A DNA stretch of 64,000 nt. Origin: Mangrovibacter phragmitis (GTDB lineage: Bacteria > Pseudomonadota > Gammaproteobacteria > Enterobacterales > Enterobacteriaceae). The position numbers were made by a program, and so were the translations under genes. The stretch is taken from assembly GCF_001655675.1 (NCBI RefSeq), contig NZ_LYRP01000001.1:1116001-1180000 (forward strand). Reading direction: 5' to 3'. This document shows positions 40,783-51,044 of the stretch, in pieces; within the stretch, counting starts at the first letter, position 1, and every line of letters begins with the position of its first letter. The notes under the pieces are model-generated. The model worked only from the letters and a program-made list of their open reading frames with translations, ran no database searches and was not told the DNA's origin.

Positions 40783-41565
40783 TTAACCACCGTAGACATC
40801 AAAATCAAAATATTTCTTCGCCAGCTTGTCGTAAGTACCATCTTTACGCATGTCGGCGAAGGCTTTATTGAGCGCTTCCCGCAACTCGTTATCCTCCTTG
40901 CGGATCCCCATGCCCGTACCGACGCCAAACAATTTGTCATCTTTTACGGACGGGCCACCGAACTGGTAGTTTTTCCCTTCAGGTTGTTTCAGGAAACCTT
41001 CACTGGCAGCCACTTCATCCTGGAAAGCCGCATCAATACGCCCGGCCATCAGGTCTGCGTAAATGGAGTCCTGCCCCTGATACGAAACAATCTCAATGCC
41101 TTTTGGCGCCCAGTAAGTATTTCCGTAAGTTTCCTGAACAGTACCCTGCAACACACCAACACGCTTCCCTTTAAGGGATTCAACCGTTGGCTGGATGGGG
41201 GAACCTTTTGCCACCACCAAACGAGAATCAGCCGCATACAACTTGTCAGTAAAGGCAATCTGCTGTTGGCGTTTTTCTGTAATGGAGAGTGAAGACATTA
41301 TGGCGTCTATCTTCTTCGCCTTGAGGGAAGGAATCAGTGCATCCAGCGGGCTTTCTACAAAGGTACACTTGGTATGGATTCGCTTACATAGCTCTTTCGC
41401 CAGGTCGATATCAAAACCGACCAGTTCTCCACTGGCATTTTTCGACTCAAAAGGAGCATAGGTTGGGTCGGTCCCAATACGTATGCTCTCAGGATATGCC
41501 GCGAATGCTGTGGAAACACTGGAGCACAATAATGCCAGTGAAAGGGCGAAAACCTTCTTATTCAT
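40783..41565 (-). CDS. hisJ: Histidine-binding periplasmic protein HisJ
   Basis: Periplasmic substrate-binding protein for histidine, 260 residues. A signal peptide ([20 protein letters not shown], cleavage after AFA near residue 22) is followed by a class II binding fold: [57 protein letters not shown] lies 6 nt before the ATG at 41565, which also matches the family start. Closely similar to ArgT encoded next to it. Confidence 0.97.
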   Translation of the reverse strand: MNKKVFALSLALLCSSVSTAFAAYPESIRIGTDPTYAPFESKNASGELVGFDIDLAKELCKRIHTKCTFVESPLDALIPSLKAKKIDAIMSSLSITEKRQQQIAFTDKLYAADSRLVVAKGSPIQPTVESLKGKRVGVLQGTVQETYGNTYWAPKGIEIVSYQGQDSIYADLMAGRIDAAFQDEVAASEGFLKQPEGKNYQFGGPSVKDDKLFGVGTGMGIRKEDNELREALNKAFADMRKDGTYDKLAKKYFDFDVYGG

Positions 41566-41621
41566 ACTCATCCTCAATAGACTGTACTTGTCCTGAATGA
41601 CAATTTTTGTCAGGGGGTAAT

Positions 41622-41637
41622 AGCAGATTCTGTGCCA
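41622..41637 (-). promoter_or_regulatory. Sigma-54 promoter of hisJQMP
   Basis: The minus strand reads TGGCACAGAATCTGCT, with GG and GC 12 nt apart as in the -24/-12 consensus. The predicted start is about 45 nt upstream of the hisJ ATG. This implies nitrogen control through NtrC, as is known for this transporter in Salmonella. Confidence 0.75.
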
Positions 41638-41727
41638 GCATGGAAGAAAACAGTGAAGAATAATCTTAGATATCATAATAAGTTATTATTATGGTGACCT
41701 GACACCGTAATCCACATGCCACAGCAT

Positions 41728-41785
41728 GGTGCAGACCGTGCACCAAAACCACACAGCAGGGTTTGTTTCTGCACCAAAAGGGCAC
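41728..41785 (-). promoter_or_regulatory. Candidate NtrC half-sites upstream of hisJ
   Basis: TGCACCAAAA occurs twice (41739-41748 and 41770-41779), matching one half of the NtrC enhancer consensus; the second is followed by GGGCAC, an imperfect partner half. They lie about 100-140 nt upstream of the sigma-54 promoter, a usual enhancer distance. Binding is unproven. Confidence 0.4.
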
Positions 41786-41804
41786 ACACCTTACCCACAT
41801 CCCC

Positions 41805-41828
41805 GGCCAGCCACCGTTGTGACTGGCC
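41805..41828 (-). terminator. Hairpin downstream of argT
   Basis: GGCCAG (41805-41810) and CTGGCC (41823-41828) pair 24 nt after the argT stop. There is no T-run, so it may be a weak or Rho-assisted stop between argT and hisJ. Confidence 0.35.
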
Positions 41829-41851
41829 TGACGACAGACTATAGGGTTGGC

Positions 41852-42634
41852 TTACTCGCCGTAAACATTGAAATCAAAATATTTCTTAGCCAGCTTGTCG
41901 TAAGTACCGTCCTTACGAACTTCATCAAATGCTTTATCAAAAGCCGCTTTCAGGTCAGTATCTTCTTTACGCAGACCAACACCGGTGCCATCACCGAAGT
42001 ATTTCTTATCTTTTACCGACGGGCCGGCAAAGGCAAAGGCTTTACCTGCGGGTTGTTTCAGGAAGCCTTCGCTGGCAGCCACTTCATCCTGGAATGCGGC
42101 ATCCAGACGACCGGCAACCAGGTCTGAATAGATAAGATCCTGGGTCTGGTAAGAGATAACGTCCACCCCTTCCGGGCGCCATTTCTCGTTGGCATACGCT
42201 TCCTGAGTGGACCCTTGCAGCACACCCACATGCTTGCCTTTCAGTGACGCGAGTGTTGGTTTAATCGGTGAGCCTTTGGCAGCAATCAGGCGGGAATCCG
42301 CAGCGTAAAGCTTCTCAGAGAAAGCTATTTCCTGCTGGCGTTTTTCAGTGATGGAGAGAGAAGAAATAATAGCGTCGATTTTTTTGGCTTTCAGAGACGG
42401 AATAAGCGCATCGAAATCACTGCTAACCCAGGTGCATTTAGCATGCATTTTGGCACACATTGCATCGCCAAGATCGATATCAAAGCCCACAAGTTTACCG
42501 CTGGCATCCTTAGAAGAGAAAGGAGCATAAGTTGGGTCGGTACCAATGCGGATATCTTTAGGAATTGCTGCGAAAACACTGCTGGCTGCGGTCAGTCCTA
42601 ACAGCAAAGACAGTGCAAGAACCTTCTTCTTCAT
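41852..42634 (-). CDS. argT: Lysine/arginine/ornithine-binding periplasmic protein ArgT
   Basis: Periplasmic binding protein that delivers Lys, Arg and Orn to the same HisQMP2 membrane complex, 260 residues. Signal peptide [20 protein letters not shown] with cleavage after VFA, then [20 protein letters not shown]. It is a paralogue of HisJ along its whole length (shared [16 protein letters not shown] and [20 protein letters not shown]), presumably an old tandem duplication. It has its own sigma-54 promoter. Confidence 0.96.
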   Translation of the reverse strand: MKKKVLALSLLLGLTAASSVFAAIPKDIRIGTDPTYAPFSSKDASGKLVGFDIDLGDAMCAKMHAKCTWVSSDFDALIPSLKAKKIDAIISSLSITEKRQQEIAFSEKLYAADSRLIAAKGSPIKPTLASLKGKHVGVLQGSTQEAYANEKWRPEGVDVISYQTQDLIYSDLVAGRLDAAFQDEVAASEGFLKQPAGKAFAFAGPSVKDKKYFGDGTGVGLRKEDTDLKAAFDKAFDEVRKDGTYDKLAKKYFDFNVYGE

Positions 42635-42996
42635 ACTTTACCCTCAAGAGTTCAGACGTTTTACGTGATGTGTTGTGTTTTGTAATGTTGTGTTTTGCAT
42701 ACTCAAGCTTGCACTTACCGTGCCACTTTTTTAACTCCCGGCAGATTTGCCAGCTTGTTAAAAAAACGTTGCATCAAAGCCTGCAAATGAAAGATAGCAC
42801 TTGTGCTTGTGAGGAAAAGCTAATTTTGCGTGTTATCAAAGAGTAAATATCGAGGTTTTGATCGCGCCTGCAAAAACGCGCCATAAGTGTGCGTGAACTG
42901 AACTTTTGCACCCAATAAGGGCATGCAGGCCTTTTATGATAAGTACAGAAAACCGTCTTGCACTCATTTCGTACTTATTCGTTCTCTCTTTGCCAT
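42635..42996. other. argT upstream region; ubiX not present
   Basis: E. coli and Salmonella carry ubiX between argT and purF. Here the whole argT-purF interval is 422 nt, and the only ORF (42836-43042, minus, 68 codons) does not resemble the flavoprotein UbiX. The region holds the argT sigma-54 promoter and an AGCAC-TT-GTGCT palindrome near 42797-42808. Confidence 0.7.
42710..42725 (-). promoter_or_regulatory. Sigma-54 promoter of argT
   Basis: The minus strand reads TGGCACGGTAAGTGCA, an excellent -24/-12 match with GG and GC 12 nt apart. The predicted start is about 65 nt upstream of the argT ATG. Confidence 0.85.
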
Positions 42997-43033
42997 AAAA
43001 AAAGGCCCCAGTGCAGATTGCTGCACCGGGGCC
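42997..43033 (-). terminator. Intrinsic terminator of cvpA-purF
   Basis: GGCCCCAGTGCAG (43004-43016) pairs with CTGCACCGGGGCC (43021-43033) with one mismatch, followed by T7 on the minus strand. It starts 24 nt after the purF stop. Confidence 0.93.
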
Positions 43034-43056
43034 CAGAAACAAGGGGCGAGTTATAA

Positions 43057-44574
43057 TCAGCCTTCGTTATGCATCTCCAGGCTTTCTACTTCATTCTGGC
43101 GCTGCACAGCTTTGGCGTCGTCGTTACGCAATGATTCCAGGTATTCCAGGTAGTTGTGGTCAACATCTTTAGTGACATAAACCCCATTGAACACCGAACA
43201 TTCAAATTGCTGAATATCCGGGTTCTCTGCGCGTACAGCCTCAATCAGATCATTGAGATCCTGGAAAATCAGCCCATCGGCACCAATTAGCTCGCGGATC
43301 TCATCTACTTCACGCCCATGGGCAATCAGCTCGTTTGCGCTCGGCATATCAATGCCGTACACATTTGGAAAACGAATCTCAGGTGCTGCGGATGCCAGAT
43401 ATACTTTTTTTGCCCCGGCTTCACGCGCCATTTCGATAATTTGTTCGGAAGTGGTTCCACGCACGATGGAGTCATCCACCAACAGGACATTTTTATCACG
43501 GAACTCAGCACGGTTGGCATTGAGCTTACGGCGTACTGATTTACGGCGTAACTGCTGCCCGGGCATGATAAAAGTACGACCTACATAGCGGTTTTTCACA
43601 AACCCTTGACGGTAAGGTTTATTCAGAATACGGGCAATTTCCAGTGCGATATCGCAGGAAGTTTCCGGAATTGGAATCACTACATCGATATCCAGATCTT
43701 CCCATTCACGGGCAATTTTCTCACCCAATTTCGTCCCCATACCCACGCGAGCGCTGTAAACGGAAATCTTATCGATGAAAGAGTCCGGACGGGCGAAATA
43801 AACATACTCAAACAGGCAAGGGTTGCTGGTAGGGTTATCAGCACACTGGCGGGTAAATAGCTGGCCTTTCTCAGTGATGTACACCGCTTCACCCGGCGCG
43901 ACGTCACGGATGAAATCAAAACCCAGTGTATCCAGCGCGACGCTTTCCGAAGCAACCATGTATTCGATACGCCCGTCACTGACTTCGCGCTTACCCAGCA
44001 CCAACGGACGGATACCGTGGGGGTCGCGGAAAGCCACCATACCATGCCCAATTATCATTGCCACACAAGCATACGCACCACGGATCTGGCGGTTAGTCGC
44101 GGCAATCGCAGAGAAGATATTATCGGCTTCAAGAGGGTAATGGCGGTAGTTATCCAGTTCGCTGGCAAAAATGTTCAGCAGAATTTCAGAATCTGAGGTG
44201 GTGTTGATGTGGCGACGTTTTTCTTCAAACAGCTTTTTACGTAACTCATGAGCATTCGTGAGGTTACCGTTATGCGCCAGGGTAATACCATAAGGAGAGT
44301 TCACATAGAACGGCTGTGCTTCAGATGCGCTTGAACTGCCTGCAGTCGGGTAACGAACATGACCGAGCCCCATATTGCCCTGCAAACGTTGCATATGCCG
44401 GGCCTCAAATACATCACTCACCAGGCCATTTGCTTTACGCAGGCGAAAACAGTTGTTTTCATCAATGGTGATGATGCCAGCGGCATCCTGCCCACGGTGT
44501 TGTAACACCGTTAACGCGTCATAAATCGACTGGTTTACCGGCATAACACCGGCGATACCGACAATACCGCACAT
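43057..44574 (-). CDS. purF: Amidophosphoribosyltransferase PurF
   Basis: First committed step of purine synthesis: PRPP and glutamine to phosphoribosylamine; 505 residues. The glutaminase nucleophile is Cys2 ([10 protein letters not shown]) and the PRPP loop is [18 protein letters not shown] precedes the ATG. It is cotranscribed with cvpA (97-nt gap), which has a PurR box upstream. Confidence 0.98.
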   Translation of the reverse strand: MCGIVGIAGVMPVNQSIYDALTVLQHRGQDAAGIITIDENNCFRLRKANGLVSDVFEARHMQRLQGNMGLGHVRYPTAGSSSASEAQPFYVNSPYGITLAHNGNLTNAHELRKKLFEEKRRHINTTSDSEILLNIFASELDNYRHYPLEADNIFSAIAATNRQIRGAYACVAMIIGHGMVAFRDPHGIRPLVLGKREVSDGRIEYMVASESVALDTLGFDFIRDVAPGEAVYITEKGQLFTRQCADNPTSNPCLFEYVYFARPDSFIDKISVYSARVGMGTKLGEKIAREWEDLDIDVVIPIPETSCDIALEIARILNKPYRQGFVKNRYVGRTFIMPGQQLRRKSVRRKLNANRAEFRDKNVLLVDDSIVRGTTSEQIIEMAREAGAKKVYLASAAPEIRFPNVYGIDMPSANELIAHGREVDEIRELIGADGLIFQDLNDLIEAVRAENPDIQQFECSVFNGVYVTKDVDHNYLEYLESLRNDDAKAVQRQNEVESLEMHNEG

Positions 44575-44671
44575 GTTGTCTTTTCCTCATCATGAACACA
44601 CTGCCGCCAGCCCACCTGAACATGACAGGCAAGGACACCGGGTGTGTTCTTTGCCACACCCCCCGATACAA

Positions 44672-45157
44672 TTACCGGGGTAAGAAACTCGACGAGCTTT
44701 GCAGGTAGTCAAAAAACCACCTGATGATGAAACTGAACTGCGGAATCAATTGCGATTTTTGCCAGTCTTCACTTTTCGCCATACCGGTAAAGGTATCGAG
44801 GAAAAACAGGATAGCGGCAACAATGAGTACACCACGCAAAGCACCAAAACAGATACCCAACACCCGGTCTGTACCGGACAGGCCCGTTTTCTGAACCAGC
44901 GTAGCAATGACATAGTTGACAATAGCACCGACTATCAGTGTCGCGACAAACAAAATGCCAATCGCAATTCCATTTCGCACCAGCTCTTCTTCAAAGCCAG
45001 TGAACCAGACTGCCAGATACGTATAGTAATGGCTGGCAACAAAGAAAGCGCAGCCCCATGTCACCAACGATAACGCTTCACGTACAAAGCCACGGATCAG
45101 GCTGACCAGACAGGAAAAACCTATCACCGCAATAATGGCGTAATCTATCCAGACCAT
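44672..45157 (-). CDS. cvpA: Colicin V production protein CvpA
   Basis: Inner-membrane protein of 161 residues, needed in E. coli for colicin V production and linked to envelope stress tolerance. Four membrane helices; DRVLGICFGALRGVLIVAAI is the family core. The frame is open to 45277, but the conserved start MVWIDYAIIAVIGF is the ATG at 45157. The product ends SSSSFLPR, one residue short of E. coli. Confidence 0.96.
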   Translation of the reverse strand: MVWIDYAIIAVIGFSCLVSLIRGFVREALSLVTWGCAFFVASHYYTYLAVWFTGFEEELVRNGIAIGILFVATLIVGAIVNYVIATLVQKTGLSGTDRVLGICFGALRGVLIVAAILFFLDTFTGMAKSEDWQKSQLIPQFSFIIRWFFDYLQSSSSFLPR

Positions 45158-45215
45158 TTCAAGTCCCACGATTAACCGCCCTGACATCCAATTCGGGGCG
45201 CATTCTAACAGAAAA

Positions 45216-45230
45216 AGAAAACGTTTGCGT
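45216..45230 (-). promoter_or_regulatory. PurR box of the cvpA-purF operon
   Basis: The minus strand reads ACGCAAACGTTTTCT, an essentially perfect PurR operator (consensus ACGCAAACGTTTTCNT). It lies 59 nt upstream of the cvpA start, so purine control is expected as in E. coli. Confidence 0.92.
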
Positions 45231-45250
45231 AGGGATTTCCTTCCCATGCA

Positions 45251-45286
45251 CAAATAAAAATGGCGTTGAAAAAACACTCAACGCCA
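45251..45286 (-). terminator. Intrinsic terminator of the dedD operon
   Basis: TGGCGTTGA (45261-45269) and TCAACGCCA (45278-45286) form a perfect 9-bp stem followed by T5ATTTG on the minus strand. It ends the folC-dedD transcript before cvpA. Confidence 0.85.
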
Positions 45287-45367
45287 CAACCCTGAGCCCG
45301 TGTGACGGGCACTTATCCAGGCTGCAAGCATAACGCTTGCCCCTGATATTCTTTACCGGTCAACGTG

Positions 45368-46066
45368 TTAATGAACGCTGTAATTCATCACCACACCGTT
45401 AAGCCCGGATAAACTGTGCAAATCGCCCAGTGAGGCTTTAAGTTTGTCTTTTGAAACTTCCGGGCCGACCAGAATCCGGGTGATTTTCCCCTGAACCGGG
45501 GTGGTTGGCGAGGTATACACCCGGTAACCTGAAGCACGTAATTTACTGACTATTTCATTCACTTTGTCAGCATTTTTCAACGCACCTAACTGCACCACAT
45601 ACGCCTTACCCTGAGGTAGGGGTGGCGAATTCTCTTTCACCGGTGTTTTTGGTTGTGTGGCCGGTTGGGAAACAGGTTGCTGCGCCGAGGTTTTATCCGC
45701 ACCGGGTTGGTGAGTGACCACCCGTGTATTGCGCCCGGATGCAGAGGAATCCCTTTCAACAGGAATGGCATCCAGCCCGGCACCAGTATTGGCTGGTAAA
45801 TTTGCTGTATCTATTGACGAGTTAGACGCATTGCTCGCTCTTACCTCTTCAGCCGCACCCTCAGGTGGTTGAGCCGGAATAGGCTGGCTGGCTGGCGGCA
45901 GTAAGTCGTTTTCGTCTTTGTCGCCTGCTTTAGGTACCAGCGGAATTGCTGCAAACTCATCCTGATAGTGTTTTTTTTGACCGTCGAGTAACCCTGGCAG
46001 GACAATAACTGCCAGCGCAACCAGCACAACTGTTCCCACTAACCGGTTTTGAAACTTACTTGCCAC
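45368..46066 (-). CDS. dedD: Cell division protein DedD (SPOR domain)
   Basis: Septal-ring protein, 232 residues. One membrane helix near residues 9-27 (LVGTVVLVALAVIVLPGLL), a long Pro/Ala/Gln/Thr-rich periplasmic linker, and a C-terminal SPOR domain (AYVVQLGALKNADKVNEIV, YRVYTSPTTPVQG) that binds denuded peptidoglycan at the division site. It is slightly longer than in E. coli (220), through the linker. The start overlaps the folC stop by 11 nt. Confidence 0.95.
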   Translation of the reverse strand: MASKFQNRLVGTVVLVALAVIVLPGLLDGQKKHYQDEFAAIPLVPKAGDKDENDLLPPASQPIPAQPPEGAAEEVRASNASNSSIDTANLPANTGAGLDAIPVERDSSASGRNTRVVTHQPGADKTSAQQPVSQPATQPKTPVKENSPPLPQGKAYVVQLGALKNADKVNEIVSKLRASGYRVYTSPTTPVQGKITRILVGPEVSKDKLKASLGDLHSLSGLNGVVMNYSVH

Positions 46067-47324
46067 CCGTCATCCCCGCGTCCATTTCTTCCATTACATG
46101 TGCCACAGTATGGAATGAGCCACATACCAGCACGGTATCTTCTGGGGCCGCATCCGCCATTGCCGCCCGCCAGGCGTGCGCGACATCAGGCCAGGTACTG
46201 GCTCCGGGGAGATGCGCCACCAGCGTTTCTGCCGAAGCACCACGCGGGCCTTCCAGAGGAGCACAATACCAGCTATCAACCTGTGGTGACAAACATGCCA
46301 GCGTCCCCGCGATATCTTTATCGTGCAACATCCCCACCACAGCAAGAACTCGCCCGCTTTTCGGCAGCGACGCTAACCGGCTGGCGAGATACCCTGCCGC
46401 GTGTGGATTATGTGCCACATCCAGAATCACCTGCGGCGAGTGAGCCACAACCTGGAAACGTCCTGGTAATGTGGCATTAGACAACCCGTCGCGAATATGC
46501 TGTTCAGTGACACTGAGCCCACTGGCGCGCAGTGCGGCCAACGCAGTGGCAGCATTAGGCTGCGGTACCTGGGGAAGCGGAAGGTTAACCAGTTCACCAA
46601 ACTTATCACTGAAACACCAGTGCTGCCCGTTAACAGAATAGCGCCACTCCTGCCCTACCCGGCTCAATAGCGCGCCTTTATCCTGCGCCACTTGCGCGAT
46701 GGTCGTCGGCATATCAGGCTCGCCGACAATAGCGGGTTTACCGCTACGCAAAATACCGGCCTTTTCCCGGCCAATACTCTCACGATCAGGGCCAAGCCAG
46801 TCGGTATGATCCAGCGCAATACTGGTAATGACGCCAACATCGCAATCAACAATATTGGTCGCATCAAGGCGCCCACCCAGACCAACTTCCAGAATAGCGA
46901 CATCGACGGCAGCCTGTTTAAACAGGTACAACGCCGATAGCGTACCAAATTCAAAATAAGTGAGAGATGTTTCCCCACGCGCTGAGTCTATCGCGGCAAA
47001 TGAAGCAGTATGTTGCGCGGCATCCAGTTCCTGCCCCTGAATACGCACCCGTTCGGTATAGCGAATCAAATGTGGGGAACTGTAGACGCCAACCCGATAC
47101 CCGGCGGAAATCAGCGTGGTTTCCAGCATGCGGCAAGTTGTGCCTTTGCCATTCGTTCCGGCAACGGTGAAAACAAAAGGCGCTGGTTTGCGAACACCCA
47201 TCGTATCCGCGACTTTCGCAACACGCTCAAGCCCCAGATCAATGGTTTTGGTGTGGAGATTTTCCAGATAAGAAAGCCACGTTGCCAAAGGCGACGTGGC
47301 TTCAAGATGCAATTCGTGTTTCAT
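46056..47324 (-). CDS. folC: Dihydrofolate synthase / folylpolyglutamate synthase FolC
   Basis: Adds glutamate to dihydropteroate and to folates; 422 residues, Mur-ligase fold. The ATP loop is VAGTNGKGTTCRMLE and the folate region FEFGTLSALYLF, with LEVGLGGRLDATNIVDCDV (in part) carrying the metal ligands. It lies between accD and dedD on the same strand. Confidence 0.97.
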   Translation of the reverse strand: MKHELHLEATSPLATWLSYLENLHTKTIDLGLERVAKVADTMGVRKPAPFVFTVAGTNGKGTTCRMLETTLISAGYRVGVYSSPHLIRYTERVRIQGQELDAAQHTASFAAIDSARGETSLTYFEFGTLSALYLFKQAAVDVAILEVGLGGRLDATNIVDCDVGVITSIALDHTDWLGPDRESIGREKAGILRSGKPAIVGEPDMPTTIAQVAQDKGALLSRVGQEWRYSVNGQHWCFSDKFGELVNLPLPQVPQPNAATALAALRASGLSVTEQHIRDGLSNATLPGRFQVVAHSPQVILDVAHNPHAAGYLASRLASLPKSGRVLAVVGMLHDKDIAGTLACLSPQVDSWYCAPLEGPRGASAETLVAHLPGASTWPDVAHAWRAAMADAAPEDTVLVCGSFHTVAHVMEEMDAGMTGGK

Positions 47325-47359
47325 AAACGCCGTTCTGCATAACTGTATTCATGAGTAGT

Positions 47360-47386
47360 ACGGGCAGCGCATTACGTACTGCCCGT
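47360..47386 (-). terminator. Hairpin in the accD-folC gap
   Basis: ACGGGCA (47360-47366) pairs with TGCCCGT (47380-47386) in the 71-nt gap. No T-run follows, so a partial stop or processing site is more likely than a full terminator. Confidence 0.4.
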
Positions 47387-47395
47387 AAAGTTTTA

Positions 47396-48310
47396 TCAGG
47401 CTTCATCGCCTTCTTCGGGAACAACCGGCGTAATTACGGCAGTTTCATCCGGGTTTGGCGCTGGCTGATTAGTCAGTTTCGCCAGAATTTGTGCCAGTTT
47501 CAGGCGCATTTCCGGGCGGCGAATAATCATATCAATCGCCCCTTTTTCAATCAGGAACTCACTGCGCTGGAAGCCCGGTGGCAGCTTCTCGCGCACAGTT
47601 TGCTCAATAACACGCGGACCAGCAAAGCCAATCAGTGCTTTTGGTTCAGCAATGTTCAAATCACCAAGCATTGCGAAGCTGGCTGATACTCCGCCCATCG
47701 TTGGGTCGGTTAATACAGAAATATACGGTAAGCCGCGTTCCTGCATTTTAGCCAGCGCAGCACTGGTTTTCGCCATTTGCATCAGCGACATCAGCGCTTC
47801 CTGCATACGTGCGCCCCCGGATGCAGAAAAACAAACCAGCGGACAGTTATCTTCCAGCGCCTGTTCAACAGCACGAATAAAGCGTGCGCCAACGACCGAG
47901 CCCATTGAGCCGCCCATAAAAGCAAACTCAAATGCAACCGCAACAACCGGCATGCCAAACAGCGTGCCTTTCATTACTACCAGTGCATCTTTCTCACCCG
48001 TTTCTTTCTGGGCGGTTGCCAGACGATCTTTGTATTTCTTGGAATCTTTGAACTTCAGCACATCTTTAGGCTCAAGTTCACTTCCCAACTCTACCAGCGA
48101 ATCTTCATCTAACAGGGTATGCAGGCGTGCACGCGCAGACATGCGCATATGATGATCACACTTCGGACACACCTCAAGGTTGCGCTCCAGCTCAGCGCGG
48201 TACAGAACCTGGCCGCAACTGTCACATTTCGTCCACACCCCTTCCGGGATGTTAGCGCGGCGGGTTGGGGTAATGTTGCTCTTATTGAGAATTCGTTCAA
48301 TCCAGCTCAT
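47396..48310 (-). CDS. accD: Acetyl-CoA carboxylase carboxyltransferase subunit beta
   Basis: Beta half of the carboxyltransferase that makes malonyl-CoA for fatty acid synthesis; 304 residues. A zinc ribbon with Cys29, 32, 48 and 51 ([16 protein letters not shown]) precedes the crotonase-like domain ([18 protein letters not shown]). The ATG at 48310 with AAAGG upstream gives the family start MSWIERI. Relative to E. coli there is a two-residue insertion (LN) near residue 8 and a divergent acidic tail. Confidence 0.97.
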   Translation of the reverse strand: MSWIERILNKSNITPTRRANIPEGVWTKCDSCGQVLYRAELERNLEVCPKCDHHMRMSARARLHTLLDEDSLVELGSELEPKDVLKFKDSKKYKDRLATAQKETGEKDALVVMKGTLFGMPVVAVAFEFAFMGGSMGSVVGARFIRAVEQALEDNCPLVCFSASGGARMQEALMSLMQMAKTSAALAKMQERGLPYISVLTDPTMGGVSASFAMLGDLNIAEPKALIGFAGPRVIEQTVREKLPPGFQRSEFLIEKGAIDMIIRRPEMRLKLAQILAKLTNQPAPNPDETAVITPVVPEEGDEA

Positions 48311-48457
48311 TGATGACCTTTCTGCCTGAACCTGGTCGATGCCAGTTTTTCTGTGGGGGCGCATAATGCCATTTTCTCCGCCCACAGACCATAAATGTTG
48401 CTCATTAAACCATAACCGGGCCCGACTTTGGATAAAAAAGTGGTCGAACCCCTTCGC

Positions 48458-49129
48458 TTACTCTTTTATCTGGCGAGCCTGGCGTGCTGCTGCGCGTTTG
48501 TGGCGAATAATTTCCACAACACCCGGTAAAACCGACAGCACGATAATTGCCACAATCAACAATTTCAGGTTGTCCTGTACTACCGGCAGGTCTCCAAACC
48601 AATAACCGGCATAGCTGAACAGCAACACCCACAAGATTGCGCCAGTGACGTTAAACAATGCGAAATGCCGGTATGACATATGCCCCATGCCAGCAACAAA
48701 GGGAGCAAATGTCCGTACGATAGGCACAAAGCGCGCCAGAATTATCGTTTTACCGCCGTGACGTTCATAAAATGCATGGGTTTTATCAAGATAGCTGCGC
48801 CGAAAAATCTTTGAATTCGGGTTACTGAACAACCGCTCACCAAACACCCGTCCAATAGTATAGTTGACGGCATCGCCAATAATGGCAGCAGCGACCAACA
48901 GCACCACCATAATATGCACATTCAGGTCATTACCCGGTAAAGCAGACAGCGCCCCGGCAACAAACAGTAACGAATCGCCAGGCAAGAATGGGGTCACAAC
49001 TAACCCGGTTTCACAAAACAGGATAAGAAACAGTATCCCATAAACCCAGACACCATAGTTAGCGACCAGTTCAGCCAGGTGCACATCAATATGTAAAATA
49101 AAATCAATGATAAAGTGGACAAATTCCAT
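48458..49129 (-). CDS. dedA: DedA-family membrane protein DedA
   Basis: Inner-membrane protein of the DedA/VTT family, 223 residues, linked in E. coli to undecaprenyl-phosphate or lipid movement and proton-motive-force homeostasis. Signatures [39 protein letters not shown] and [19 protein letters not shown] hold the conserved acidic and Arg residues. It is 9 nt from truA. Confidence 0.94.
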   Translation of the reverse strand: MEFVHFIIDFILHIDVHLAELVANYGVWVYGILFLILFCETGLVVTPFLPGDSLLFVAGALSALPGNDLNVHIMVVLLVAAAIIGDAVNYTIGRVFGERLFSNPNSKIFRRSYLDKTHAFYERHGGKTIILARFVPIVRTFAPFVAGMGHMSYRHFALFNVTGAILWVLLFSYAGYWFGDLPVVQDNLKLLIVAIIVLSVLPGVVEIIRHKRAAARQARQIKE

Positions 49130-49138
49130 AATACATCC

Positions 49139-49966
49139 TTAACAATCCAGGCTCAGAGATGGCAGGAACAAGGGCCCCATCACCGGTTTTGGTAACGAAA
49201 ACTCAGCAGGATAATCTACCGCGACTAAATATAACCCTTCCGCTTTGGCTGTTGCCGCCGCCAGGGTTCTGTCTTTCGCCGCCAACAACCAGGCTATCCA
49301 TTCTTCCGGCTGATTACCACACCCGACTTCCAGCAGACTACCCACTATATTTCGTACCATATGGTGCACAAAAGCGTTGGCTTTAATATCCACCACCACA
49401 TACTCGCCATACCGGTTTACCCGAATATGGGACACATTACGCCAGGGGGTGCGCGACTGGCACTGTACTGCACGAAACGAGGTGAAGTCATTTTCACCCA
49501 ACAAACTCTGGGCCGCACGCTGCATTTTTTCTGCATCAAGCGGTTGATAGTAATGCGATACGCCACGCTGCAAAATTGCCGGACGCAGGCGATTATTATA
49601 AATCACATAGCGATAACGGCGTGCCGTGGCACTGAAACGTGCATGAAAAGCCTCAGGCACCTGTTTCACCCATTTTACTGCAATGTCGCCAGGTAAATTG
49701 GCATTGACGCCCAAAGTCCATGCAGCATCTTTGCGTTGTGCCTGCGTTTCAAAATGCACCACCTGCCCGGTGGCATGCACCCCCGCATCCGTTCTGCCTG
49801 CACAGAATACATGGACAGGTTCGTTAGCAACCTGGCTTAATGCATTTTCCAGATTTTCCTGAACACTACGTACTTCCTGCTGACGTTGCCAGCCATAATA
49901 CTGGCTGCCATCATACTCAATACCCAGCGCTATTTTGCTGCGGCTTGCTGCCATCACATCAGACAT
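49139..49966 (-). CDS. truA: tRNA pseudouridine(38-40) synthase TruA
   Basis: Modifies U38-U40 in tRNA anticodon stems; 275 residues. The catalytic Asp60 is in [18 protein letters not shown], and [14 protein letters not shown] and [13 protein letters not shown] are typical. It overlaps the usg stop by one base (TAATG). The C-terminal end SLDC differs from E. coli. Confidence 0.97.
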   Translation of the reverse strand: MSDVMAASRSKIALGIEYDGSQYYGWQRQQEVRSVQENLENALSQVANEPVHVFCAGRTDAGVHATGQVVHFETQAQRKDAAWTLGVNANLPGDIAVKWVKQVPEAFHARFSATARRYRYVIYNNRLRPAILQRGVSHYYQPLDAEKMQRAAQSLLGENDFTSFRAVQCQSRTPWRNVSHIRVNRYGEYVVVDIKANAFVHHMVRNIVGSLLEVGCGNQPEEWIAWLLAAKDRTLAAATAKAEGLYLVAVDYPAEFSLPKPVMGPLFLPSLSLDC

Positions 49967-50979
49967 TACCAGAAGTACTCCTGCAGGAGTTTTTCTGCTG
50001 TTTTCAGTGCCATTAACGCACCACCAAAGCGAACGTTATCAGCAACAGACCAGAACTGGACCTGTTCAGGCAAACCGTAATCATTGCGCACACAACCAAT
50101 CGACAAGTGCACACTGCCAGAGGCATCCGCCACCTGAGTTGGGAAGTCCTGCTCTTCTGACAAAGCAATATCTTCCTGGCGAGTAAATGCATCACGCGCT
50201 TCTTCTGCAGAGAGCGGGCGTAACGCCTCCATCCCTACCATTTGCGCGTGCCCATAAAATACCGGGCTCTGGATACAACTGACCGAAATCATCAGCCCTT
50301 CATCCTGCAAGACTTTACGCACCTGATCGACCACCTGGCGCTCCTCCCGCACACTGCCCTGCGCATCAGGCACCAGGGGCAACATATTAAATGCCAGTTG
50401 GCGCCCAAAATGGTCATCGCCTTCCAAAGGTAAGCCATTAAGCAGGCGGGCGCTCTGTCCGGCCAGAGCATCCACTGCAACTTTGCCATGAGCAGAAGCC
50501 GGTAACAGACTGGTCACCTGGAGGCGGGACAGACCACCTTCTTCAATCAAGGGTTTGACTGCTGAGAGTAACTGGCAAGTCAGGCTGTCTGCCACCGCAA
50601 CCACGTTACGATTACGGTAATCCGCCAGAACAAACGGGTTTACATCTGGCACCACTAAAGGCACATCTGGCTCCAGTGCAAACAGGCTGCTGGAATCAAT
50701 CACTACGCAACCCGCATTAGTGGCTTCTTCAACGTATGCAGCCGTTGCCTGTGCACCGGCGACAAAAAATGCCAGTTGAGCCTGCACCCAGTCAAACTCA
50801 GCGGCATCCTGTACCTTCAGCGTTTTGCCTGCGAAACGCACGGTGGTACCCGCGCTTTCTGCTGTCGCCAGCAAGTGAAGTTCACCAACAGGGAACTGAC
50901 GCTCTCCAAGTAACTCAATCAGGGCTTCACCGACCGCGCCGGTCGCCCCGAGGATGGCGATATTCCAACCTTCTGACAT
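49966..50979 (-). CDS. usg: Semialdehyde dehydrogenase-like protein Usg
   Basis: Homologue of aspartate-semialdehyde dehydrogenase of unknown reaction, 337 residues. The NADP-binding [14 protein letters not shown] is at the N-terminus. The segment corresponding to the catalytic-Cys motif of true enzymes reads [12 protein letters not shown], so it lacks the usual NC motif although a Cys is nearby. It lies in the pdxB-usg-truA operon as in E. coli. Confidence 0.94.
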   Translation of the reverse strand: MSEGWNIAILGATGAVGEALIELLGERQFPVGELHLLATAESAGTTVRFAGKTLKVQDAAEFDWVQAQLAFFVAGAQATAAYVEEATNAGCVVIDSSSLFALEPDVPLVVPDVNPFVLADYRNRNVVAVADSLTCQLLSAVKPLIEEGGLSRLQVTSLLPASAHGKVAVDALAGQSARLLNGLPLEGDDHFGRQLAFNMLPLVPDAQGSVREERQVVDQVRKVLQDEGLMISVSCIQSPVFYGHAQMVGMEALRPLSAEEARDAFTRQEDIALSEEQDFPTQVADASGSVHLSIGCVRNDYGLPEQVQFWSVADNVRFGGALMALKTAEKLLQEYFW

Positions 50980-51002
50980 AGTGGTTTACTCCAGACAAAA
51001 TA

Positions 51003-51033
51003 AAAGCACTCCCCGCCGTACACAGCAGGGAGC
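51003..51033 (-). terminator. Hairpin in the pdxB-usg gap
   Basis: On the minus strand CTCCCTGC and GGCGGGGAG form an imperfect stem followed by TGCTTTTATTTTG. It could attenuate read-through from pdxB into usg-truA. Confidence 0.45.
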
Positions 51034-51044
51034 GGTAATGACGA

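Noticed and set aside
42836-43042. 68-codon ORF as a remnant of ubiX
   Set aside because: The translation shows none of the UbiX flavin-binding features, and the gap is far too short.
47652-48152. 166-codon plus-strand ORF
   Set aside because: Antisense to accD, whose frame is strongly conserved.
49966-50979. usg as true aspartate-semialdehyde dehydrogenase (asd)
   Set aside because: The catalytic NC motif is replaced by a DSLTC sequence and the gene is in the pdxB-usg-truA order, so it is Usg.
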